Part shown: positions 8,982-17,335 of the stretch, piece by piece
Layout: each line of letters starts with the position of its first letter
Position numbering within the stretch: position 1 is the stretch's first letter
Assembly: GCA_002083555.1 (NCBI GenBank)
Contig: MSXN01000007.1
Coordinates: forward strand, 232,609-296,608
DNA length: 64,000 nt
Origin: Nitrospira sp. ST-bin5
Lineage (GTDB): Bacteria > Nitrospirota > Nitrospiria > Nitrospirales > Nitrospiraceae
Direction: 5' to 3'
Notes under the pieces: model-generated
What the model was told of the DNA's origin: nothing
Database searches by the model: none
The model's input: the letters and a program-made list of their open reading frames with translations, nothing else
Position numbers and translations under genes: made by a program

Positions 8982-8990
8982 GTTATAATC
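8982..8990 (+). promoter_or_regulatory. extended -10 promoter for the two-component/htrA unit
   Basis: A perfect TATAAT at 8984-8989 is preceded by TG and one base, giving the TGnTATAAT extended -10 element. No good -35 is visible upstream, as is common for extended -10 promoters. Transcription would start near 8996, leaving a very short leader before the ATG at 9011, whose AAGGGG ribosome binding site is at 8999-9005. Confidence 0.55.
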
Positions 8991-9010
8991 CGTCCGAATA
9001 AGGGGTGCGT

Positions 9011-9682
9011 ATGCGTGTGCTCGTGGTTGAAGACGAAACGAAGGTCGGCTGTTTCATCAAGCGCGCGCTTGAGGAAGAAAGTTATGCCGTCGATCTCTGT
9101 GAGGACGGGGCCAAGGGACTTGAGATGGCCCTGGCGACCAACTACGATTTGATCGTCGTGGATCTCATGTTGCCGTCGATGTCAGGGATGGATATTCTTA
9201 AAGCCGTTCGTCGTGAGCGGATTCAAACGCCGGTAATGATCCTGACAGCGCAGTCCCAGGTCGATCAACGAGTGAAAGGACTCGACGCCGGTGCCGACGA
9301 TTATCTCACCAAGCCGTTTGCGATCGATGAATTGCTGGCCCGAGTCCGGGCGTTGTTGCGCCGGGGCGCGACGGAGAGCCCCGGCATTCTGCAAATCGAT
9401 GATTTGGTGCTGAATCCGGCGACCCGCGAAGTCGCGCGGGGCGGGATACGCATTGAGCTGACGCTGAAAGAATATGCACTGCTGGAATATCTCATGCGGC
9501 ACACCGGGCGGGTGCTGACGAGGCCGATGATTTCCGAGCATGTCTGGAATCAGGACTTCGACACCTTCACCAATGTCATCGATGTCTACGTCAATTATCT
9601 CCGCAACAAGATCGACCGGGGCCGGTCGAAAAAACTTATCCATACGATCCGTGGCAGCGGCTATATGCTGAAAGTCGACTGA
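9011..9682 (+). CDS. OmpR/PhoB-family response regulator
   Basis: DNA-binding response regulator of 223 residues. The receiver domain (1-~118) has the acidic pocket Glu7-Asp8, the phosphoacceptor Asp51 in LIVVDLMLPSMSG, and the conserved Lys in YLTKPF. The winged-helix domain (~127-223) has the usual LTLKEYALLEYLMRH and VNYLRNKID segments and ends in HTIRGSGYMLKVD. Start: ATG at 9011, five bases after AAGGGG; the GTG two codons upstream is too close to that site. The stop overlaps the kinase start (TGATG), so the two are translationally coupled. By context it probably controls htrA; the subfamily resembles CusR/CpxR-type regulators. Confidence 0.93.
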   Translation: MRVLVVEDETKVGCFIKRALEEESYAVDLCEDGAKGLEMALATNYDLIVVDLMLPSMSGMDILKAVRRERIQTPVMILTAQSQVDQRVKGLDAGADDYLTKPFAIDELLARVRALLRRGATESPGILQIDDLVLNPATREVARGGIRIELTLKEYALLEYLMRHTGRVLTRPMISEHVWNQDFDTFTNVIDVYVNYLRNKIDRGRSKKLIHTIRGSGYMLKVD

Positions 9683-11085
9683 TGCCACTGCGACTTCGGC
9701 TCACGCTCTGGTACGGGAGCACGCTGGCTCTCGTCCTCATCGTGTTCTCCGTGGTCTTGTACAATGTGACGGCACGGAGTCTTCGCGATGCGGTGGATCA
9801 ATCGTTAGAAGAGACCGCCAACACGGCGGTCCGGTCCCTGGAAGAGCGGGGGTTTCTCCCGCTCATCGACGAAGAAGAATTGCTCTCGCAGTTTCCTGAA
9901 CTCGCCCGGATCGACAAGTTCTTCCAGATCTTCAGCCCTTCAGGAACGATCACGCTCCGTTCTCCCAATATCAAGCAGCATGAAGTCCCGCTCAGCCGCA
10001 CGGCGCTCGAAACGACGTTCAGCGGGAAATCCATGTTTGAATCGGCGAAGTATCCGAAGGAGCCGCCGCTCCGGCTCGTGTCCGTGCCGATCATGTATCG
10101 CGGAACCTTGCTCTACATTGTACAAGTCGGGACGTCGATGGAATCGATCGAAGACACGTTGCGCCGGCTGCTGCTGGTGTTGCTGGTGACGATGCCGATT
10201 GCGCTGGCGGTGTCATTGGCCAGCGGATGGTTTCTGGCCGGCCGTGCGCTGCGGCCGGTCGACGCCATCACGCTGGCGGCCCAGCGTATCGCCGCCGGCG
10301 ATCTCAGCCAGCGTTTGACGGTCTCGACCTCTCCCGACGAGATCGGGCGCTTGGCCAGCATGTTCAACGACATGATCGGCCGGCTCGATGTGTCGTTCCG
10401 CCAGATTCGACAATTTACCAGCGATGCGTCCCACGAGCTCCGGACTCCGTTGACCGTCATGAAGGGAGAGACAGAATTGGTGCTCAGGCGTCCCCGCCCG
10501 CTAGGTGATTACCAATCCGTCCTCGAAAGCAATCTGGAAGAAATCGATCGCATGACGCGCATCGTCGACGAGCTGCTCTTCCTCTCCCGGGCCGACATGG
10601 GAGAGGTGAGAATGGAGGCGCTGCCGGTCGGCCTGGAGTCGCTCGTCGAAGACATCCACCGGCAGGCGACGCTGCTCGGACAGGATCGCAACATCGCCGT
10701 CACGCTCGGCACGGTGCAGCCGGCCGTCGTCCAAGGCGACGAACTCCGGCTGCGCGAGTTGTTGCTGAATCTGGTGGAGAATGCGATCAAGTACTCTCAT
10801 CCCAACGGAAAGGTCGAGATCGCGCTCGTCACAGAAGGACCGAGCGCGCGCCTGTCGGTCAGAGATCAAGGGATCGGCATCCCGCCCGATGATCTGTCCC
10901 GTATCTTCCATCGTTTCTTCAGGACCGATGGGGCCCGGGCCCATACGAAGAAGGGTACAGGCCTTGGACTCGCGATTTGCACCTGGATCGCCGAGTCTCA
11001 CAAGGGCCGTATCGACGTGACCAGTGAGCCGGGCGTCGGGTCGACGTTTACGGTTACGCTCCCACTAGCGACCCCATCCGCTTAA
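9682..11085 (+). CDS. membrane sensor histidine kinase
   Basis: Cognate kinase of the preceding regulator, 467 residues. An N-terminal membrane segment (TLALVLIVFSVVLYNV) and a second near residues 160-185 (LLVLLVTMPIALAVSLASG) flank a periplasmic sensor loop of ~130 residues. A HAMP linker (AGRALRPVDAITLAAQRIA) follows. The HisKA domain has His251 in SDASHELRTPLTVMKGE. The ATPase domain has its N box (NLVENAIKYSH), G1 (VRDQGIGIP) and G2 (GTGLGLAIC) motifs. The arrangement is that of CusS/heavy-metal or CpxA-type kinases. The signal is not shown by sequence; the linked periplasmic protease suggests envelope or metal stress. Confidence 0.93.
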   Translation: MPLRLRLTLWYGSTLALVLIVFSVVLYNVTARSLRDAVDQSLEETANTAVRSLEERGFLPLIDEEELLSQFPELARIDKFFQIFSPSGTITLRSPNIKQHEVPLSRTALETTFSGKSMFESAKYPKEPPLRLVSVPIMYRGTLLYIVQVGTSMESIEDTLRRLLLVLLVTMPIALAVSLASGWFLAGRALRPVDAITLAAQRIAAGDLSQRLTVSTSPDEIGRLASMFNDMIGRLDVSFRQIRQFTSDASHELRTPLTVMKGETELVLRRPRPLGDYQSVLESNLEEIDRMTRIVDELLFLSRADMGEVRMEALPVGLESLVEDIHRQATLLGQDRNIAVTLGTVQPAVVQGDELRLRELLLNLVENAIKYSHPNGKVEIALVTEGPSARLSVRDQGIGIPPDDLSRIFHRFFRTDGARAHTKKGTGLGLAICTWIAESHKGRIDVTSEPGVGSTFTVTLPLATPSA

Positions 11086-11091
11086 CGACTT

Positions 11092-11108
11092 CTAATTCGC
11101 AGCTAATC
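11092..11108 (+). promoter_or_regulatory. candidate response-regulator operator upstream of htrA
   Basis: Two direct repeats, CTAATT (11092-11097) and CTAATC (11103-11108), lie exactly 11 bp apart, one helical turn. OmpR/PhoB-family regulators bind tandem repeats with this spacing. The site is about 90 bp upstream of htrA and just after the kinase stop. That the adjacent regulator binds here is inference. Confidence 0.4.
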
Positions 11109-11195
11109 CCCTTCTCATCACCGGCTGGTACGGTCACTCGTACATCAAGACGAGAACGATCTGTTCACCGGCATCATTGTCACGAGGAGGAAATC

Positions 11196-12695
11196 ATGAA
11201 GAAGTTGGTTCAGAAGGCAGTCGTTGCGAGTCTTGCCATCGCCGCGGTGGGAGCGGTCCTGATCTGGGGCGGGCAATCGTTGCCCCCTTCCCATGCCTCC
11301 AGCGGAATCCAGCCCGCGGCAACCGCCGTGGCGCTGCCGATCGCCCCGGCAGCGAACGGGTTTACGGAGGTGGCCAAAGCGGTCACACCGGCCGTGGTGA
11401 ATATTACGACGGTCACGGGAGAGAAAGTCGCCGACGGGCGGAAGATCCCCGATGAATTACGCGATCGGATGGAAGAATTTTTTGGTGGGCCTGGCAGCCC
11501 TCGTGGTTTCCGCGGGCCACAAGGTCCCGGTGAGCCTCGTGGTCATCGTGGCGGCGGTCAGGGATCCGGGGTGATTGTCTCCCCGGAGGGCTATGTACTG
11601 ACCAATAACCATGTGATCGAAGGCGCGCAGGAAGTCACGGTCACATTACCCGACAAACGCGAATTCAAGGGCACGATTGTCGGAACCGATCCCAAGACGG
11701 ATCTGGCGGTGGTGAAGATCGATGGACAGAATCTTCCGACGGTCATCTGGGGTGATGCCACCAAGCTGCAAGTCGGGGAATATGTGCTGGCGGTCGGAAA
11801 CCCCTTCGGATTGAACTCGACGGTGACGCTCGGCATCGTGAGTGCGCTGGGTCGCGGCCGGATGGGTATTACACAGTACGAAGACTTCATTCAGACGGAT
11901 GCGGCCATCAATCCCGGAAACTCAGGTGGCGCCTTGGTGAATACGCGCGGGGAACTGGTCGGCATTAATACGGCGATCTTCTCGCAGACCGGCGGGTATC
12001 AGGGGGTGGGCTTTGCCGTACCGACCAGCATGAGCAAGCCGATCTATGAAAGCCTGATCAAGAGCGGGAAGGTCGTGCGCGGATACCTGGGTGTCGGGAT
12101 TCAGGACCTCAGCCGGGACCTGGCCAAGTCATTCGGGATCAAGAATGCGAAGGGTGCGCTCGTCAGCGACGTAAAGGAAGAGGGGCCGGCCGACCAGGCT
12201 GGTCTGAAACAGGGCGATGTGATCATCGCGTATCAGGGCGCACCCGTTGAGGATGCGGTGGCTCTCCAGCGCCTGGTGACCAGAACAGTGGTTGGGATGA
12301 AGGTGCCGGTCAAGGTGATCCGTGATGGCCATGAGAAAGACATCACGGTGACGGTCGGGGAACAGATGGATACCACAAAGACGGCGAAAGCCGAAGCCGG
12401 TGAAGCGGACTACGCCTTTGCCGGAGTGGCCGTTCAGGACCTGGATCGGGAGACTGCGAAGGAATTGGGCATCAAGGGTAAGGCGCAGGGAGTTGTCGTG
12501 ACGGGCGTCGAGCCGGAGAGTGGAGCCGAGAAGGCCGGTTTGATGACAGGTGATGTCATTCGTGAGATCAACCGCCAGCCGGTCAAGTCGGTCAAGGAGT
12601 TCGAGAAGGCCTCATCTGCGATTAAGAAGGGTGACAACGTCCTGATCTTGATCAATCGCCATGGCAATGCGCTATTCCTGACCGCGAAAGTGTAG
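11196..12695 (+). CDS. degP: Do-family periplasmic serine protease HtrA/DegP
   Basis: Envelope protein-quality-control protease and chaperone, 499 residues. The start follows a strong GAGGAGG site. Residues 1-~30 form a signal or anchor segment (VVASLAIAAVGAVLIWGG). A Gly/Arg/Pro-rich loop (~95-118) follows, as in DegP Q-linkers. The trypsin-like triad is His139 (NNHVIEG), Asp169 (KTDLAVVK) and Ser243 (NPGNSGGAL). Two PDZ domains follow (~285-385 and ~405-495), beginning at RGYLGVGIQDL and AFAGVAVQDL. It lies 110 bp after a two-component pair with its own candidate operator. This parallels the CpxRA-degP and CssRS-htrA links known in other bacteria, so stress-induced expression is likely. Confidence 0.95.
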   Translation: MKKLVQKAVVASLAIAAVGAVLIWGGQSLPPSHASSGIQPAATAVALPIAPAANGFTEVAKAVTPAVVNITTVTGEKVADGRKIPDELRDRMEEFFGGPGSPRGFRGPQGPGEPRGHRGGGQGSGVIVSPEGYVLTNNHVIEGAQEVTVTLPDKREFKGTIVGTDPKTDLAVVKIDGQNLPTVIWGDATKLQVGEYVLAVGNPFGLNSTVTLGIVSALGRGRMGITQYEDFIQTDAAINPGNSGGALVNTRGELVGINTAIFSQTGGYQGVGFAVPTSMSKPIYESLIKSGKVVRGYLGVGIQDLSRDLAKSFGIKNAKGALVSDVKEEGPADQAGLKQGDVIIAYQGAPVEDAVALQRLVTRTVVGMKVPVKVIRDGHEKDITVTVGEQMDTTKTAKAEAGEADYAFAGVAVQDLDRETAKELGIKGKAQGVVVTGVEPESGAEKAGLMTGDVIREINRQPVKSVKEFEKASSAIKKGDNVLILINRHGNALFLTAKV

Positions 12696-12705
12696 GTGAA
12701 AGATT

Positions 12706-12733
12706 GGGGGATGGGGCTGCGGCCTCATCCCCC
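12706..12733 (+). terminator. hairpin after htrA
   Basis: An inverted repeat GGGGGATGGGGC / GCCTCATCCCCC with a four-base loop begins 10 bp after the htrA stop. No T-run follows, so it is either a weak or factor-dependent terminator, or an mRNA-stabilising hairpin between the convergent htrA and purU genes. Confidence 0.45.
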
Positions 12734-12758
12734 GCTGACGGATTCTTCAGGGTCCTGA

Positions 12759-13625
12759 CTAATCGAATACGACGGTTTTTTTCCCGTACACCAACACACG
12801 ATGTTCGATATGCCGCCGAACGGCGCGGGCCAGGACAATTTCTTCGAGGTCGCGCCCCTTCCTCACCAGATCATCGACCGTATCCCGGTGCCCGACTCGG
12901 ATGACATCCTGCTCGATAATCGGTCCCTCATCGAGGTCTTGGGTGGCATAGTGGGCCGTTGCGCCGATGATCTTGACACCCCGCTCGTAGGCCTGCCGAT
13001 AGGGGTTCGCGCCGATGAACGCGGGGAGAAACGAATGATGAATGTTGATTACCGGGCAGCCGATTTGAACGAGGAAGTCGGCGCTCAGAATCTGCATGTA
13101 ACGGGCCATGACCACCAGTTCAACATGATGGGATTTCAACGCCGAGATGACTTGCTGCTCTTGCTGAGGCTTGGTTTCCTTGGTGACCGGTAAGACCACG
13201 AAAGGGATCTTGAACAGCTGGGCCCACTCTGCGCAGGTGTCATGATTGGAAATGATGACCGGAACATCGATGCGTAACTCGTCTCGACGGTGCCGTTGGA
13301 GGAGGTCCGCCAAGCAGTGATCTTGTTTCGAGACGAGCATGCCGACGCGCGTGCGGTGGCTGGAGTGATGCATCTCGTAGCGCATCTCAAATATCTTGGC
13401 GATGGGGGCGAAAGCGGCGGAAATCTCGTCGGGAGAAATCTGCAATCCCTCGGTGGCGAACTCCATCCGCATCAGGAAGTCGTTCGTTTCCTCATCGGTG
13501 TGGTGATCAGAGTCGAGAATGTTGCCGCCGAAGTCGTGAATGAATCCCGACACGCGGGCGACAATGCCCTTCCGGTCTTTGCAGTGGATCAGAATCACCA
13601 CGGAATCTTTACGAGTGGCTGCCAT
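12759..13625 (-). CDS. purU: formyltetrahydrofolate deformylase
   Basis: Hydrolyses 10-formyl-THF to THF and formate, balancing the one-carbon pool and feeding formate to purine synthesis. The N-terminal ACT domain (~8-85; SVVILIHCKDRKGIVARVS) is followed by a formyltransferase-fold domain (~90-288). That domain contains HDTCAEWAQLFKIPF, the catalytic-region HHSFLPAFIGANPYRQ and HYATQDLDEGPIIEQ. Its length, 288, is typical. AAGGGG lies 9 bases before the ATG at 13625. It is convergent with htrA and 66 bp downstream of rimO on the same strand. Fitting context: fmt, another 10-formyl-THF user, and gcvP are also in the window. Confidence 0.95.
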   Translation of the reverse strand: MAATRKDSVVILIHCKDRKGIVARVSGFIHDFGGNILDSDHHTDEETNDFLMRMEFATEGLQISPDEISAAFAPIAKIFEMRYEMHHSSHRTRVGMLVSKQDHCLADLLQRHRRDELRIDVPVIISNHDTCAEWAQLFKIPFVVLPVTKETKPQQEQQVISALKSHHVELVVMARYMQILSADFLVQIGCPVINIHHSFLPAFIGANPYRQAYERGVKIIGATAHYATQDLDEGPIIEQDVIRVGHRDTVDDLVRKGRDLEEIVLARAVRRHIEHRVLVYGKKTVVFD

Positions 13626-13691
13626 GCCGATGCGCCCCTTTCGTCAATTTCCAGAGAGTGTAGCAGATCGTGAGCCGGGTGTGGCGTGAGG

Positions 13692-15110
13692 TCAGGAGAC
13701 GATGTGACCGACGAGATCGTACGTGGCTGCATCCGTGATCTCGACCTTGACGAGGTCTCCTGGGTCGGCCGAGCCGTCGTTGATATAGACGACGCCGTCG
13801 ATCTCGGGTGCGAGGCCTTCGTGCCGGCCTTCCAGCAACAACGGAGTTTCCTCCGATGGCCCTTCGACAAGGACCTTCATGACCGAACCGATACGGTCCT
13901 GCCCACGCCCGGAAGCAATACCTTCTTGGATGGCGAGCAGTTCGTTGCGCCGTTCCTCCATGACGCTTCGCTCAATTTTGTCGTCCAGTGAGACTGCCGT
14001 CGTATCCTCCTCGTCCGAATAGAGAAATGCGGCCACTCGGTCGAAGCCGGAATCTGCCACGTAGGATTTGAGTTCCTGGTAAGCCGCTTCTGTTTCCCCC
14101 GGGAATCCCACGATGAAGGCAGTCCGGAACGTCAGGCCGGGAATGCGGGTGCGAATCCGGTCCACGAGTTTCTCGATGGCGGCTCGATTCCCCAGGCGGT
14201 GCATGCGCTTCAGCATTCGGTCGTTGATGTGCTGGAGCGGCATGTCGATGTACTTGGTAATCTTTTCCTCGCCCGCATAGAGGTCGAGCAGATCATCGGT
14301 GACTTGTTGGGGGTAGAGGTAGAACGGCCTGATCCATCGGATATCCGGAACCTTCACGAGCGCGCGCAGCAGCGAGGTGAGACCGCCGCGAATGCCCAGG
14401 TCCACGCCGTAATTGATCGTATCCTGGGAAATGAGGTTGAGCTCTTTCACGCCTTCGCCGGCGAGGCGCTCCGCTTCGGCCACAATGGATTCGATCGACC
14501 GGCTTCGCTGTTTTCCGCGCATGATAGGAATGGCGCAGAAGGCGCAATTTCGGTTACACCCTTCGGCGATCTTCACATAGGCACTGTGTGGCTTGCCGAG
14601 CCGTAGGCGCGGTGAGTCCGCGTCGTAGAGGTAGGGCGGTTCGCTGATCCACAATCGTTGCTGGCGTTTGCTGGGCGTGAGGAGGTTGCGACAGATTTCT
14701 GCGATCTTCCCGAATTCCCCGGTGCCCACCACACCGTCCAATTCCGGCAGTTCTTTCAGCAGGTCACCTTGATAGCGTTGAGCCAGACAGCCTGCAGCGA
14801 TGAGGACCCGGCAGGCGCCTTTCTTCTTCAGTTTGCCATGTTCGAGAATCGAATTGATCGACTCCTGCTTGGCTTCTTCGATAAAGCCGCAGGTATTGAT
14901 GATGACGACTTCGGCTATCTTGGGGTTGTCGGTCAGTTGAAAACCGTCGTGAACCAGCGTGCCCAGCATGAGCTCGGAGTCCACCTGGTTTTTCGAGCAG
15001 CCCAGATTGACAAAACCGACGGTGGTTTTGCCGGCGGCGACGGCCGCCTTTGCCTGGGCGGCCTTCTTGGCTGTCTTTTTGCGGTCGAGCTGGATCAGGG
15101 GTGTAGACAT
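13692..15110 (-). CDS. rimO: ribosomal protein S12 methylthiotransferase RimO
   Basis: Radical-SAM enzyme that adds a methylthio group to an aspartate of ribosomal protein S12. Domains in order: an Ala/Lys-rich N-terminal extension (1-~30), an MTTase domain beginning VGFVNLGCSKNQVDSE whose cysteines bind the auxiliary cluster, the radical-SAM core with CNRNCAFC (CxxxCxxC), and a C-terminal TRAM domain (~400-472). IDMPLQHINDRMLKRMHR is characteristic of RimO/MiaB, and GKPHSAYVKIAEGC and the TRAM length favour RimO over MiaB. The extra N-terminal ~30 residues may mean that the true start is further in; no alternative is clearly better. Confidence 0.93.
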   Translation of the reverse strand: MSTPLIQLDRKKTAKKAAQAKAAVAAGKTTVGFVNLGCSKNQVDSELMLGTLVHDGFQLTDNPKIAEVVIINTCGFIEEAKQESINSILEHGKLKKKGACRVLIAAGCLAQRYQGDLLKELPELDGVVGTGEFGKIAEICRNLLTPSKRQQRLWISEPPYLYDADSPRLRLGKPHSAYVKIAEGCNRNCAFCAIPIMRGKQRSRSIESIVAEAERLAGEGVKELNLISQDTINYGVDLGIRGGLTSLLRALVKVPDIRWIRPFYLYPQQVTDDLLDLYAGEEKITKYIDMPLQHINDRMLKRMHRLGNRAAIEKLVDRIRTRIPGLTFRTAFIVGFPGETEAAYQELKSYVADSGFDRVAAFLYSDEEDTTAVSLDDKIERSVMEERRNELLAIQEGIASGRGQDRIGSVMKVLVEGPSEETPLLLEGRHEGLAPEIDGVVYINDGSADPGDLVKVEITDAATYDLVGHIVS

Positions 15111-15187
15111 GGATGGCAGTCTACGGGAGGGTTGAAAAGGCTGTCAACGCGTCTCGGTCTTGAAATCTAGGCCATGCTTCACCTACA

Positions 15188-15733
15188 GTGCGCACCGTGA
15201 TTAGAACATTCCAAGGCATCAAGCCCACCATTCCAGACTCCTGCTTCATCGAAGACACCGCTGTCGTTATCGGCGATGTGGTATTGGGTGAGGATTGCAG
15301 TGTCTGGTTCAATGCCGTGATCCGGGGCGACGTCAATCATATCCGCATCGGAAACCGGACCAATGTGCAGGATCTCTGCATGTTGCATGTCACGCACGAT
15401 ACCCATCCGCTGATCATCGGAAACGAGGTGACCATCGGCCATAGTGTGGTCCTCCACGGCTGTACGATCAAAGATCGGGTGCTGGTGGGGATGGGCGCGA
15501 TCGTCATGGACGGCGCCGTGATCGGGGAAGATTCGGTCGTAGGGGCCGGCGCGTTGGTGGTGGAGGGGACGGTGGTTCCGCCAAAGAGCGTCATCCTCGG
15601 CTCGCCCGGCCGGGTGCGGCGTGGTGTCTCGGATGCCGAACTCGCCTGGATCAAAGAGTCGGCCGCCAACTATGTGAAGTACGCCCGCCAGTACATGGAC
15701 GATTCGCCGAAGCGAACCGGATTTAAGATATAG
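15188..15733 (+). CDS. gamma-carbonic anhydrase family protein
   Basis: Left-handed beta-helix protein (181 residues) built of hexapeptide repeats (for example VVIGDVVLGEDCSVWFNAV, ITIG-type turns). The three zinc-ligand histidines of the Cam/YrdA family can be recognised in MLHVTHD and GHSVVLHGC, and RGDVNHIRIG precedes them. Members hydrate CO2 or have unknown roles. The start is uncertain: GTG at 15188 or GTG at 15197, with no clear ribosome binding site. The C-terminal helix KESAANYVKYARQYMDD is typical. The stop overlaps the 3' end of the convergent gene by 11 bp. Confidence 0.9.
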   Translation: MRTVIRTFQGIKPTIPDSCFIEDTAVVIGDVVLGEDCSVWFNAVIRGDVNHIRIGNRTNVQDLCMLHVTHDTHPLIIGNEVTIGHSVVLHGCTIKDRVLVGMGAIVMDGAVIGEDSVVGAGALVVEGTVVPPKSVILGSPGRVRRGVSDAELAWIKESAANYVKYARQYMDDSPKRTGFKI

Positions 15734-16457
15734 CCCGTCGTGCGGTTCGAGTTTTCGCTGCCGCCGCTCCAATTTTCATAAAGCAGACCGGATCTCCCAC
15801 CAGGGCGGTCGGAAATTGCTCTCGTTCAACGAGGTACGGGATATTCTTGCGATGGCACCAGTCGGCGATCCAGACTACTTCTTCCGTTGAGGTCGTGACC
15901 AGTCCCGGCAGGCTCAGTTTCGGCATGACGCGATCGACGATCGAACGCACGATGCGGCGCTGCTGCTCAAATTGGCGCGGGTCGAATGTCACTGGATCGG
16001 CGGTTCCGTAGGACAGCGGTGCGAGGTGCGGGAATCGTTCCGGATCATTGAGCACGCTTACCATCCAGAGATGATCGAAGCGTCCCTTGGCCTTGGCTGC
16101 ATCAAGGCTATGAAATCGAACCGGCAGGGATCGGCAGGCTCGATTGATGGCGGCGACCTCGGTTCGGCGAAGATTATAGGGCTCGACTTCTCGTTGGAGG
16201 TCGAGCGTTTCCATGAGAAGCGGCGGGAGCTCCGCGACACCCGCTCCCACATAGAGGCTCCGGCCATGCGGGTCGAGGCGATCGAAGAGCGCGCGAGCGA
16301 TCCGGTTGCCCAGTCGCTCACAGGGCTTTCTCTTGGCTTGCCAGAACTCATCGCCGCCTTCGTAACAATAGACCGGGCCGAGCGTCTTATAGTCTAAATG
16401 GGAAAAGAGCTGGGAGACAGCGGCTCGTGTCGGCCGGCTAGGTGGCTTGGGCATCAT
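15723..16457 (-). CDS. hypothetical protein with methyltransferase-like N-terminal region
   Basis: A soluble protein of 244 residues that I do not recognise. RSLYVGAGVAELPPLLME (about 66-84) resembles the glycine-rich loop of a SAM-binding Rossmann fold, and RFDHLWMVSVLND looks like the strand after the acidic loop. The remaining methyltransferase motifs are not clear, so the fold may be degenerate. Its ATG overlaps the stop of the M28 peptidase gene (ATGA), which implies translational coupling. Its 3' end overlaps the convergent carbonic anhydrase gene by 11 bp. The C-terminal PYLVEREQFPTALVGDPVC is a well-structured segment, so this is a real gene. Confidence 0.7.
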   Translation of the reverse strand: MMPKPPSRPTRAAVSQLFSHLDYKTLGPVYCYEGGDEFWQAKRKPCERLGNRIARALFDRLDPHGRSLYVGAGVAELPPLLMETLDLQREVEPYNLRRTEVAAINRACRSLPVRFHSLDAAKAKGRFDHLWMVSVLNDPERFPHLAPLSYGTADPVTFDPRQFEQQRRIVRSIVDRVMPKLSLPGLVTTSTEEVVWIADWCHRKNIPYLVEREQFPTALVGDPVCFMKIGAAAAKTRTARRAIS

Positions 16458-17308
16458 GGCCTTTCCGGCATGGCGGCAAGCGCCAGCACTGCATTCGTGA
16501 CGGCGTCAGCCACGGATGCGAGGAATTTCAGGTTAAGGGTATCGACCGTATCGGTGGATTGATGGTAGTGCGGATTTCGAAAATTAGCGGTGTCGGTCAC
16601 CATCACGGCAGCGAAGCCCTGTTCCCAAAAGGCCGTATGGTCGCTTCGTCTGGTGTCGGGAAGTTGTTCCCCGTTACCAGGTACGACCAACGGAACGACG
16701 GGGATGGCGGGAGCCATCGCTTGCGACAACGCGGAGGTCAGGGAGGCTGACGCCTGGTTCCCGATCAGTGCGAGAAAGTTTCCGACAGAAGGTACGACGA
16801 CGGGAATGCCGGGGGGCGTTCGCTGTGAACCTTCCTGCTCGCTGGCATATCCGACGCATTCAAGGACGATTGCCCCATAGACGCACTGGCCGGTCTCGGC
16901 AAGTTGGGTCACATAGGCGCGGCTGCCCAGGAGGTTTTCCTCTTCGAGGCAAAAGGCCATGAATTGGACCGGTCGCGTCAGTGCGGTCTGCTTGAGTCGG
17001 CGGGCGACTTCGAGCAGCACTGTGAGCGCGCTGGCATTGTCGTCGGCGCCGGGCGATCCAATGACGGTATCGTAGTGGGCGGCGAGAATCAGCGGTGCAG
17101 CGGCAACGCTATTGTGCGCAGGCTTGCTTCCGATCACGTTCTCGTAGGTCTGTTCCCATGCCTCGAATCGGTGCGTGGTGACCTCAAGGCCAAAGCGGGT
17201 GAACTGCTGTGATAAGTAGGTCGCTGTCTCCCGCAATGCGGCCGGCGATGTATCGGGGTGGCGCTCGCGGGCGAGCGCAGCGAGATGGGTAGTGAGTTCG
17301 TCAATCAC
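16454..17308 (-). CDS. M28-family zinc aminopeptidase
   Basis: Metallopeptidase of 284 residues. The two-zinc ligands of family M28 are visible in order: His in LAAHYDTV, Asp in GADDNASAL, the catalytic Glu-Glu pair in CLEEENLLGSRAY, an Asp in TDTANFRN and a His in HYHQSTDTVDTL. No signal peptide is evident, so it is probably cytoplasmic. It is the middle gene of an argB-M28-hypothetical unit: 27 bp after argB, and overlapping the next gene by 4 bp. The substrate cannot be told from sequence. Confidence 0.88.
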   Translation of the reverse strand: MIDELTTHLAALARERHPDTSPAALRETATYLSQQFTRFGLEVTTHRFEAWEQTYENVIGSKPAHNSVAAAPLILAAHYDTVIGSPGADDNASALTVLLEVARRLKQTALTRPVQFMAFCLEEENLLGSRAYVTQLAETGQCVYGAIVLECVGYASEQEGSQRTPPGIPVVVPSVGNFLALIGNQASASLTSALSQAMAPAIPVVPLVVPGNGEQLPDTRRSDHTAFWEQGFAAVMVTDTANFRNPHYHQSTDTVDTLNLKFLASVADAVTNAVLALAAMPERP

Positions 17309-17335
17309 GCGGCTGGTTCTCGTGCCCGGAAAGAC

